Below, in pieces: positions 1-6,306 of a stretch of DNA of 15,856 nt. The DNA is taken from positions 1-15,856 of the forward strand of contig CAZOMR010000049.1 in assembly GCA_964580655.1 (NCBI GenBank), written 5' to 3'. The translations under genes and the position numbers were made by a program. The notes beneath the pieces were generated by a model. That model saw only the letters and a list, made by a program, of their open reading frames with translations. It made no database searches and was not told the DNA's origin. The number at the start of each line of letters is the position of its first letter. Position 1 is the first letter of the stretch. This DNA comes from CAZOMR01 sp964580655 (GTDB lineage: Bacteria > RBG-13-61-14 > CAZOMR01).

Positions 1-100
1 TCAAGAGGAGCCGTATATTTCACGGATAGTCACCATTTATGTCGCACACCCCCAATTTCATTACCCCCTTCCTATGAGCGAGGATTTGGGGTATATTGAG

Positions 101-119
101 TGTTAATTATTTATTAACA
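101..119. promoter_or_regulatory. 7-bp perfect inverted repeat before the thioesterase RBS
   Basis: TGTTAAT (101-107) and ATTAACA (113-119) are perfect reverse complements separated by a 5-base loop. They end two bases before the AAGGAG ribosome binding site of the first gene. The arms are AT-rich, so a binding site for a dimeric repressor is more likely than a stable RNA hairpin or terminator. A TATATT hexamer at 92-97 could be a -10 box just upstream, but I see no good -35 partner. The role as an operator is inferred from position and symmetry only. Confidence 0.35.
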
Positions 120-129
120 AAAGGAGTTA

Positions 130-591
130 ATGGTGTCCACTGAAAAGCGCATAACCGGCTCAAGCCCCCCTGATAAAAATTCCGTGCGTGATGCCGTGAA
201 CAATTCTCCATATTACATCCACATCGGGATGAGGCTTGTTGAATTCACGGAGCAAGGTTCCAGGATGGAGCTTGTGGTAAAGCCCGAGCATAAGAATATC
301 TGGAACACCGCACACGGCGGGGTGCTTGCCAGCCTGCTGGATTCAGCCTGCGGGCTGGCCACGGTCCCGGTGATGGAGGGCAACGAAACCACGGTCACCC
401 AGGACCTGCACATCAAATACATGGCCCCGCTACGCGAAGGGATTATAACAGCGTATGGCAAGATTGTTCATAAGGGCAAAGGATCAATCGTGACCGAGGC
501 CGAGGCCTTTAACGAGGACGGAATTCTTGTGGGAAAGGGCTATGCGACCCACAGGACCCATCAAACCCGGAAAAATGAAGGAGAGAAATAA
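130..591 (+). CDS. PaaI-family hotdog-fold thioesterase
   Basis: This 153-aa protein is a single hotdog domain of the PaaI/YdiI acyl-CoA thioesterase family, which hydrolyses aromatic or medium-chain acyl-CoA thioesters in the cytoplasm. The family hallmark is visible as the HGG motif (residues 62-64), followed by an Asp at 71 on the central helix, the usual position of the catalytic acid. The following TVTQDLHIKYMAPLREG strand (88-104) is typical of the beta-sheet core. The first 25 residues look like a flexible extension. An AAGGAG site at 121-126 precedes the ATG at 130 by only 3 bases; a GTG at 133 would be better spaced, so the start may be one codon later. The stop codon overlaps the start of the next gene by one base, so the two are probably translated together. 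The substrate cannot be read from the sequence. Confidence 0.9.
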   Translation: MVSTEKRITGSSPPDKNSVRDAVNNSPYYIHIGMRLVEFTEQGSRMELVVKPEHKNIWNTAHGGVLASLLDSACGLATVPVMEGNETTVTQDLHIKYMAPLREGIITAYGKIVHKGKGSIVTEAEAFNEDGILVGKGYATHRTHQTRKNEGEK

Positions 592-2429
592 TGCTGAAAC
601 TGGATTTAATTCTTCTTTTATCTTTTGTAACCATGATTACAAGCTTTGCGGCCGGGGCTGAACCTCCACGGCCTGAGCATCCTAGGCCTGACCTGATACG
701 GGATGCCTGGCAGAACCTTAACGGGGAATGGTTTTTCCAGGAGGACCCGGAAGACCGAGGTGAGGCTGATGAATGGTTTTCGCGAGAGAGAATTGGAATT
801 GAAAAAGGAGAAAAATCAGGAAAAATCATTGTGCCGTTTGAAATCGAGTCTCGCTTAAGTGGGATAGCCCGTGAGAATCCCAGCGAGGTGTTCTGGTATT
901 TAAAGCGGTTTGAGCTCTCGGAGGAGCTAAATGGCCGGCGGGTAATTCTGCACTTCGGCGCGGTTGACTACCATGCAAAGGTCTGGCTGAACGGGGACTA
1001 CCTTGGCGAGCACAAGGGCGGGTATACGGCTTTCTGCTTTGATGTCACGAGCAATCTGAAACCGGGGGAGAATCGGCTGGCTGTCCGGGTGTTTGATTCC
1101 AAGAGCGTTCAGCAGGTGCGCGGCAAGCAGACCTGGAAGGACCAAGGATGGGGAATCATGTACACTGCTGTCTCGGGCATCTGGCAGACGGTCTGGCTCG
1201 AGGCCGTGGGGCCTGTATATATAATAAGGTATGAGATATGGCCGGAGCTGAATAAGGGTCAGGTCAGGGTCAGGGTCTTTACGGATAGGCCCGAGCAGGG
1301 AAATTTTCTTTCCGTAACTATAAAGGACCCGCAAGGCGCGTTGATAAAATGCCCGGATAAAGTGGGGCTTGAGTCCACGGTTACAGAATTGATCTGGAGG
1401 GTTGAAAACCCTCAATTATGGTCCCCGGATGAGCCCAACCTTTATGACCTTGAATTCCAGATAACTGACAGCCAGGGCAAGGTGATTGACAGGGTGGCCG
1501 GCTATGCGGGCCTTCGCACCATTGATGTCCGGGATGGCGAGGTGCTTCTCAATGGAAAGCCAATATACCAGAAGCTCCTCCTTGTGCAGGGATATTACCC
1601 TCCCGGGGTCTATTCGCCTGCCAGCGACGAGGCCTTCCGTAAGGATGTGGAGGCAGCGAAGCTCATGGGCTTCAACGGCGCACGCATCCACCAGAAGATC
1701 GAGGACCCGCGGTATTATTACTGGTGCGACAGGCTCGGATTCCTTATATGGGAAGAGATGCCGGGCTTCATGTTCTGGAAGATCAACCAGATTCCGAAGC
1801 GCTCAAGCCGGGCACAGTTTCAAAACGAGATGAGTGAGATGATCCAGCGGGACTTCAACCACCCTTCCGTGATCGTGTGGACCATATTTAATGAGACCTG
1901 GGGTCTCATGGATGCAGTCTGGAATCCGGTTGCCCGGAGATGGTGGCTTGAGTGCGTGCGGCTTTGCAAGGACATTGATCCCACCAGGCTGATTGTGGAT
2001 AATTCGGGCTGGCTTCATAGAAAGACCGACATCCTCGATGTACACCATTACATCCCGACAGTAGAAAAATCGGAGGAATTTTATAAGACACTTGAAAAGC
2101 CTTCCTGGGGCATTTTGCGTAATATTCCCAATATAGCAAGGGGGGTACTGACAATGCCTCCGCTCTTCTGGGGCACGAAATACAAGGGCCAGCCAATCAT
2201 CATCTCGGAGTATGGAGGCTTCGGATTCTACAAGACAGAGGACCGGTCGCTCCTGGACAACTACCGCTCCTATACCCAGGCCATCGGCCAATACCCCTAT
2301 ATAAAAGGATACTGCTACACCCAGCAGTATGATGTGGAGCAGGAGCAAAACGGACTCCAGACCCAAGACCGCAAATTCAAACTCCCGCCGGAGGATATTA
2401 AGAAAATAAATGATTCGATAAAAAGGTGA
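591..2429 (+). CDS. Secreted glycoside hydrolase family 2 protein (beta-galactosidase/beta-glucuronidase-like)
   Basis: The 612-aa product begins with a signal peptide (hydrophobic about 5-20, likely cut after an AAGA near residue 23), so it should act outside the cytoplasm. The GH2 order is visible: an N-terminal sugar-binding jelly roll (about 30-205, with PFEIESRLSG near 82-91 and HFGAVDYHAKVWLNG near 121-135), an Ig-like middle domain (about 210-310), and a TIM barrel (about 315-612). The retaining catalytic pair is in place: acid/base Glu435 in TIFNETWG and nucleophile Glu540 in IIISEYGG. It is short for LacZ and lacks the extra C-terminal domains, which fits the approximately 600-aa GH2 subfamilies. 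An AAGGAG site (578-583) lies inside the end of the thioesterase gene, and TAATG overlap joins the two. Sugar specificity cannot be assigned. Confidence 0.92.
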   Translation: MLKLDLILLLSFVTMITSFAAGAEPPRPEHPRPDLIRDAWQNLNGEWFFQEDPEDRGEADEWFSRERIGIEKGEKSGKIIVPFEIESRLSGIARENPSEVFWYLKRFELSEELNGRRVILHFGAVDYHAKVWLNGDYLGEHKGGYTAFCFDVTSNLKPGENRLAVRVFDSKSVQQVRGKQTWKDQGWGIMYTAVSGIWQTVWLEAVGPVYIIRYEIWPELNKGQVRVRVFTDRPEQGNFLSVTIKDPQGALIKCPDKVGLESTVTELIWRVENPQLWSPDEPNLYDLEFQITDSQGKVIDRVAGYAGLRTIDVRDGEVLLNGKPIYQKLLLVQGYYPPGVYSPASDEAFRKDVEAAKLMGFNGARIHQKIEDPRYYYWCDRLGFLIWEEMPGFMFWKINQIPKRSSRAQFQNEMSEMIQRDFNHPSVIVWTIFNETWGLMDAVWNPVARRWWLECVRLCKDIDPTRLIVDNSGWLHRKTDILDVHHYIPTVEKSEEFYKTLEKPSWGILRNIPNIARGVLTMPPLFWGTKYKGQPIIISEYGGFGFYKTEDRSLLDNYRSYTQAIGQYPYIKGYCYTQQYDVEQEQNGLQTQDRKFKLPPEDIKKINDSIKR

Positions 2430-2438
2430 ACCGAACCG

Positions 2439-2644
2439 CAAGTCTCAGGCCTCAAGTCTCAAGCCTATTTTCACCGCAAATCCTACAGATCCGGAGGGTC
2501 CTACAGATGCGTAGCAGACGCAAAGGGCGCAAAGAAAAAAATATTTATCCACAGATTACGCAGATCGAAGATCCGTAGGATAAACGCAGATTCTCTTTGA
2601 ACTTTGAACATTGAAGCCCTGATCCCAATTCGCACCAATTCGCA
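2439..2644. repeat. Island of short tandem and inverted repeats (dispersed intergenic repeat)
   Basis: The gene-free interval 2430-2698 is mostly repeats. CAAGTCTCAGGCCT (2439-2452) is followed directly by CAAGTCTCAAGCCT (2453-2466). TCCTACAGAT occurs at 2481-2490 and 2499-2508, and its near reverse complement ATCCGTAGGA at 2571-2580. CGCAAAG occurs at 2519-2525 and 2528-2534 with a 9-base period. CACAGATTACGCAGAT follows near 2550-2565, with a partial copy ACGCAGATT near 2584-2592. TTTGAAC is repeated at 2596-2609 and CCAATTCGCA at 2625-2644. The cgcaaag and cacagattacgcagat words are, from memory, common in intergenic repeats of many uncultured and deltaproteobacterial-type genomes. Function is unknown. 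Open frames across it (for example minus strand 2501-2695) read as repeat translation, not as a gene. Confidence 0.7.
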
Positions 2645-2672
2645 TTCTTTTTCATTTTCTAGCCACATTTTG

Positions 2673-2698
2673 ATAATTAGGTATGGTGTCCCCATAAT
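2673..2698. repeat. Imperfect stem-loop, possible REP/RAYT-type element end
   Basis: Read on the minus strand, the sequence directly after the GcvR-like stop codon is AATTATGG, GGACA, CCATACCTAATT. The outer arms pair as AATTATGG with CCAT...AATT once a 4-base bulge is left out. The core GGGGACACCATAC word resembles, from memory, sequences that flank REP-associated tyrosine transposase (Y1, IS200-like) genes in many bacteria. No transposase gene is present here, so this would be a solo end. It could also act as a weak terminator for the minus-strand gene, but there is no clear T-run after it. Confidence 0.35.
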
Positions 2699-3235
2699 TC
2701 AATCTACTTCCGGTTCGAAGTTGACATCCATGTTCATGGCTTCGGCAATTTCTTCGAGGTCTCGTCTGAGGTCTGCGATTTTGATGGTTGCGGGCACTGA
2801 GAGCACACATCTCATAGAGAAGATGGGCGTTCCGGATACCGGTGCTGAGCCAGTATGGGTTTCCAGGGATTCTATGTTGATCTGGTTTGCGTGGAGAATT
2901 TTTGTGATCTCGTGTACTATCCCGGGATGATCCATTCCCGTGGCATGAAGATGAAAGGGCATGGCCGGGGCCTGGGTACCTTTACTCGGTGTCTCGGTCT
3001 GCTTGAGGCTGAATGCCAGACCCGTGTTCTTTTCCAGTTCAGGAAGGCTTTTCCGAATTGCCTTTACCGAGGACTCCTCTCCGGAAGCCAGTAGTATCAG
3101 GGCGAATTCACCTCCCAGCACCGCCATGCGCGAGTCCTCTATATTCAGGTTCCGCAAGGCCAGGAACGAAGCAACATCATCCACGAGCCCTGTCCGGTCA
3201 GGCCCTATCCCGGAAAGCACCATAAATTTTTTCAT
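2699..3235 (-). CDS. Double ACT-domain protein, GcvR-like
   Basis: The 178-aa protein consists of two ACT domains joined by a short linker: ACT1 about 3-80 (opening MVLSGIGPDRTGLVDDVASFL) and ACT2 about 93-172 (opening LHATGMDHPGIVHEITKIL). This layout and length match the GcvR / glycine-cleavage regulator family, in which ACT pairs bind amino acids and act through protein contacts, without a DNA-binding domain of their own. None is visible here. GGAG at 3244-3247 (minus strand) lies 8 bases before the ATG. No glycine cleavage genes are in the window, so a specific glycine role is not supported. It is transcribed divergently from the deacetylase gene and has the repeat island at its 3' end. 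Confidence 0.85.
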   Translation of the reverse strand: MKKFMVLSGIGPDRTGLVDDVASFLALRNLNIEDSRMAVLGGEFALILLASGEESSVKAIRKSLPELEKNTGLAFSLKQTETPSKGTQAPAMPFHLHATGMDHPGIVHEITKILHANQINIESLETHTGSAPVSGTPIFSMRCVLSVPATIKIADLRRDLEEIAEAMNMDVNFEPEVD

Positions 3236-3264
3236 TGCTATATCTCCGCCGGGTTTTTCACCAG

Positions 3265-3316
3265 TCTATAAGATTCCGCACAAATTGACAAGCAGGCGAT
3301 TTTTTTGGTTTAATAT
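3265..3316. promoter_or_regulatory. Divergent promoters with overlapping -35 boxes
   Basis: On the plus strand a perfect TTGACA (3285-3290) is followed after 18 bases by TTTAAT (3309-3314), a good sigma70-type promoter for the deacetylase gene. On the minus strand TTGTCA (complement of 3286-3291) is followed after 15 bases by TATAGA (complement of 3265-3270), a weaker promoter for the GcvR-like gene. The two -35 boxes share five bases, so RNA polymerase should bind only one promoter at a time. The plus promoter would leave a short leader holding AGGGG (3331-3335), 7 bases before the ATG at 3343. Confidence 0.6.
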
Positions 3317-3342
3317 CTAAGCAAGGCGGCAGGGGACCTGAG

Positions 3343-4800
3343 ATGAATTGCTATCGGCATCCGGAGCGCGAGGCCAGGCGGCGGTGTTATTTTTGTCGCA
3401 AGCCTATCTGCCCGTCCTGTCAGATCACGCTTTCCCACCATATCTTTTGCTCCGAGGTCTGCCACACATCCTGGCAGAGGGCTGAGGCGGAAAAGAAGAA
3501 TCTCAAAAAGCAGGAGAAGAAGCCCACCACTGCGGACAGGGTTGTTGTGCTCCAGAAGCAAACTGAAAGGCTTGCCCGGGCTGTCATCTCATTGGGCCAG
3601 CGGCTTGATAGTATTGAAGGGAAAAAGAAAAGGGGAAGAAAGCCTGGCCGGGCTCGGGTTATTGGCATCTCCACCATGCTTATGCTTGCAATAGTCGGGA
3701 GTCTTGCCGGAGGCCTTGTGTGGTATAGAAGCAATCATTCTGCAAATCCCGGGGTTGCTGATTTTGAAAACCCTTTATCTTTAGAGGACTCGTCGTATTT
3801 CTCAAACCCTCCGACCCTTGAGCTGGCCATGAAGAATATCGAGCTTACGAACTCCTGCTTTGCTCTTTACGGCGAGGCCCCTGGAGCGAGCCAGGTTATC
3901 CTCTTTCTCAACGGCCAGGCTGTGGCGACTGCGGCGCCGGACCACGGCAGTTTTTCCTTTCAGGATGTAAAGCTGAAACCCGGGGCGAATTTGATACAGG
4001 TGGCTGGCGAGGATGATGATGGGCATCGCTTATATTCATTGGGCAGATTAATAGAAAGGATAAGCCGGAAGATCGCAAAGGTACCGAAGCTACCCGCTCT
4101 CAATTACATGCGTGGACATAGGAAGCGCATGGAGCTGGCCCTGACCTTTGATGCCGGTGCCGAGGCCAATTACGCGGGAAAAATTCTCGACATTCTCAGT
4201 GAAAAAAACATCAAGACCACGCTTTTTCTCACCGGGCAGTTCATCGAGAAATACCCTGAGATAGTCCGGCGGATTGTGGCAGACGGGCACGAGGCTGGGA
4301 ATCACACTTACTCGCATCCTCACCTCACCACCTATAACCAGAACCACCGTCATTACACCCTGCGAGGTATCACCAGGGAGTTCTTGCAGGCTGAACTGAC
4401 CAGGACCGCGGAGCTCTTCACCGCGGCGACCGGGGAGAAGATGAAGGGCTGGTGGCGGGCTCCTTATGGCGAGCAGAACGCCCAGTTGAGGCGCTGGGCA
4501 GAGGAAGTCGGATTCAAGCATGTGGACTGGACACGCGGTCCGGGACGCAAGAATTACGACATCCTGGATTGGGTCTCGGATGAGCGCTCGAAGCATTACC
4601 TGACTGCGGATGAGCTTTACAAGCGCTTTGTCAACCTGGATGACGGGGTTCCCGGAAAGGCTAATGGCGGGATAATCCTCATGCACCTGTCCACGGACCG
4701 GAAAAAGGATTTCCCACATTTGACCCTGCCGGATGCCATTGACGCCATGCGCGAGAAGGGCTACCGCTTCGTCAGCGTCTCCCAGATGTTTCCCGAATAG
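3343..4800 (+). CDS. Membrane-anchored polysaccharide deacetylase (NodB domain) with N-terminal zinc finger
   Basis: The 485-aa protein reads as four parts. Residues 1-45 hold a B-box-like zinc finger (H6, C15, C18, C23, C26, H33, C36, C40, H41). Residues 46-100 are highly charged and probably helical. A membrane helix spans about 105-127. Outside follow an Ig/filamin-like beta domain (about 155-225) and a NodB deacetylase domain (about 262-482). The NodB motifs are TFDAG (268-272), HTYSH (321-325), RAPYG (372-376) and LMH (446-448). The second Asp of the classical TFDD motif, normally a metal ligand, is Ala271; TFDAG variants occur in the family. The family removes acetyl (or formyl) groups from GlcNAc-type glycans or peptidoglycan. 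The finger would face the cytoplasm. Substrate is unknown. Confidence 0.88.
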   Translation: MNCYRHPEREARRRCYFCRKPICPSCQITLSHHIFCSEVCHTSWQRAEAEKKNLKKQEKKPTTADRVVVLQKQTERLARAVISLGQRLDSIEGKKKRGRKPGRARVIGISTMLMLAIVGSLAGGLVWYRSNHSANPGVADFENPLSLEDSSYFSNPPTLELAMKNIELTNSCFALYGEAPGASQVILFLNGQAVATAAPDHGSFSFQDVKLKPGANLIQVAGEDDDGHRLYSLGRLIERISRKIAKVPKLPALNYMRGHRKRMELALTFDAGAEANYAGKILDILSEKNIKTTLFLTGQFIEKYPEIVRRIVADGHEAGNHTYSHPHLTTYNQNHRHYTLRGITREFLQAELTRTAELFTAATGEKMKGWWRAPYGEQNAQLRRWAEEVGFKHVDWTRGPGRKNYDILDWVSDERSKHYLTADELYKRFVNLDDGVPGKANGGIILMHLSTDRKKDFPHLTLPDAIDAMREKGYRFVSVSQMFPE

Positions 4801-4803
4801 AAT

Positions 4804-4840
4804 AGATGCTTCCTGTTTTCTAAAGTAAATCGAAGCGTCT
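4804..4840. terminator. Possible terminator hairpin between convergent genes
   Basis: AGATGCTTC (4804-4812) pairs with GAAGCGTCT (4832-4840), nine pairs including one G-T, around a 19-base AT-rich loop. On the plus strand it is followed by a T-rich stretch (CTATTTCTTTTTC, already the 3' end of the opposite gene). It fills the 40-base gap between the convergent deacetylase and peptidase genes. The loop is long for an intrinsic terminator and the minus-strand side lacks a T-run, so this is a moderate call for the plus strand only. Confidence 0.4.
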
Positions 4841-5815
4841 CTATTTCTTTTTCTCTCGCAAATCCTTGAGCGCGGGCAGTGCTCCGAGCCCGTCTGCTTT
4901 CTCCACGGCCCGGTTCACGGCCTGGGCCACGGCGGAGGCCGCAAGAATACCTAGCTGGTTGATCTCGCCATTCCTATCGCCGGCGCTTATTGCAAAGACC
5001 ACATCCCCGTCAAAGGTGCTGTGCACCGGTGACAGGGTTCTTGCAAGCCCTGCCTGTGCCATTTGCGCCAGCTTTGCGGCCTGCGGCTTTGAAAGATTTG
5101 CGTCCGTGGCCACAACCGCGAGATTGGTGTTCTCGCCAAGACCGATCTCCGGGGCTTTCTTCATTTTCGCCAGAGCCTGTGCTACATCCAGGAATTTTCC
5201 TGTCTCCGGGTCCCGACATCCTGCCAGGATTTTGCCTGTCCGGAAGTCAAGCACATCCCCGAAATTATTTACCACCACCAGGGCCGCCACCCTTGTCCCG
5301 TCCAGTGTCTCCATGCAGTATGAGCCAACACCTGACTTCATGGCCCCGGTCTGAAGAAGGAGCTTACCCACTGTTGCGCCTGTGCCAACACCCACACTCC
5401 CTTCCTCCACCGGCCCCTCGGATGCGGCCCGGCATGACCGGTATCCCATTGGGGCGTCCGGTCTGACCTTTTTGTCCTTGAAGCTCAAGTCAAAGATGAT
5501 CGCGGCAGGCACGATCGGCACCACGGCCACGCTGGTCTGGTATCCTATCCCGCGTTCCTCAAGCCAGCGCATTACGCCATCAGCGGCGCCCAGGCCATAC
5601 GCGCTTCCCCCGGCCAGGCATATCGCATGTAAGCGCTCTGCGCTGTGCATCGGGTTCAGGGTGAGCAACTCGCGGCTCCCGGTGGCTGTGCCGCAAACAT
5701 CAACTCCACCCACAACACCCTCTTCGCAAAGCACCACTGTGCAACCGGTCCCGTGTTCAATATCCGAGGCATGTCCGACCTTGATTCCTGGGATAGCTGT
5801 CAGGGTATTATTCAT
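4841..5815 (-). CDS. P1-family peptidase (DmpA/NylC-like Ntn hydrolase)
   Basis: The 324-aa protein belongs to the P1/S58 family, whose members (DmpA aminopeptidase, BapA, NylC oligomer hydrolase) are made as one chain and cut themselves to free an N-terminal nucleophile. Family signatures seen are IPGIKVGHASD (8-18), GCTVVLCEEG (24-33), LAGGSAYGL (67-75) and VGVGTGATVGK (141-151). The likely self-cleavage site is between Asn229 and Thr230 in GLGENTNLAVVATDA, matching the Asn-Thr site known for NylC. This would give a roughly 25-kDa and a 10-kDa subunit. The gene follows the cyclic-nucleotide-binding gene by 10 bases and has only a weak purine-rich ribosome binding site. There is no signal peptide, so it is probably cytoplasmic. 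Peptide or amide substrate is unknown. Confidence 0.9.
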   Translation of the reverse strand: MNNTLTAIPGIKVGHASDIEHGTGCTVVLCEEGVVGGVDVCGTATGSRELLTLNPMHSAERLHAICLAGGSAYGLGAADGVMRWLEERGIGYQTSVAVVPIVPAAIIFDLSFKDKKVRPDAPMGYRSCRAASEGPVEEGSVGVGTGATVGKLLLQTGAMKSGVGSYCMETLDGTRVAALVVVNNFGDVLDFRTGKILAGCRDPETGKFLDVAQALAKMKKAPEIGLGENTNLAVVATDANLSKPQAAKLAQMAQAGLARTLSPVHSTFDGDVVFAISAGDRNGEINQLGILAASAVAQAVNRAVEKADGLGALPALKDLREKKK

Positions 5816-5825
5816 CTGGTTTCTT

Positions 5826-6302
5826 TCAATCCAGCTCCTGGATGAGCTTATTGATCTCCTGTGAGAATGTGAGGTTCTCGTTGGTTACCCGCAGTCTCTC
5901 GCACAGGACCTCGGAGAAGGACTTGTAGAATTTCCGCTCTATCTCGGTATTTCCGGCAATGAGGTTTCTGAAGTCCGCGCGCTTTATAACGATGCATTCC
6001 GTGTCCTCGTGAGCGACCACCGTGGCTGACCGGGGAGCGCGATCCACCAGGGAGATCTCTCCGAAATATTCGCCCGGTTTGAGCAGGGCCAGGGTGTGAT
6101 CTTCGCCAAAGGAATCTATCTTGACTATCCTCACCCTGCCTTTCTTGATGATGAAAAGCGCATCCCCCTTGGCCCTTTCCTTGAAGATGACATGGTCCTT
6201 TTTATAACGCTCGCGGTGGGCCACCATGCTTACGCTTGCGAGTTCCGTGGACTTGAAATTTCTGAACAGTGGAATCTTCTTAAGCAGGTTTACATCTTCC
6301 AT
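5826..6302 (-). CDS. Stand-alone cyclic nucleotide-binding domain protein
   Basis: The 158-aa protein is a single cNMP-binding beta-barrel, as in Crp and protein kinase A regulatory subunits, followed by a C-terminal helix (about 118-158). The phosphate-binding cassette is well kept: FGEISLVDRAPRSATVVA (80-97), with Glu82 for the ribose hydroxyl and Arg91 for the phosphate, so real ligand binding is plausible. No helix-turn-helix follows, so it is not a Crp-type transcription factor by itself and must act through partners. It starts 4 bases after the rtcB stop codon, with an AAAGGATGAG ribosome binding site in the end of rtcB, and is followed 10 bases later by the P1 peptidase gene. This suggests co-expression with both. 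Which nucleotide it senses cannot be told. Confidence 0.88.
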   Translation of the reverse strand: MEDVNLLKKIPLFRNFKSTELASVSMVAHRERYKKDHVIFKERAKGDALFIIKKGRVRIVKIDSFGEDHTLALLKPGEYFGEISLVDRAPRSATVVAHEDTECIVIKRADFRNLIAGNTEIERKFYKSFSEVLCERLRVTNENLTFSQEINKLIQELD

Positions 6303-6306
6303 TGTC

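Noticed and set aside
2..106. Open frame of 34 codons at the window start ending in TAA, possible tail of an upstream gene
   Set aside because: No recognisable domain, and only 105 bases with an equally open neighbouring frame; the sequence is not enough to call a gene end.
2501..2695. Minus-strand 64-aa open frame
   Set aside because: It is a translation of the repeat island (LRIFDLRNLWINIFFF-type wording), with no ribosome binding site or domain.
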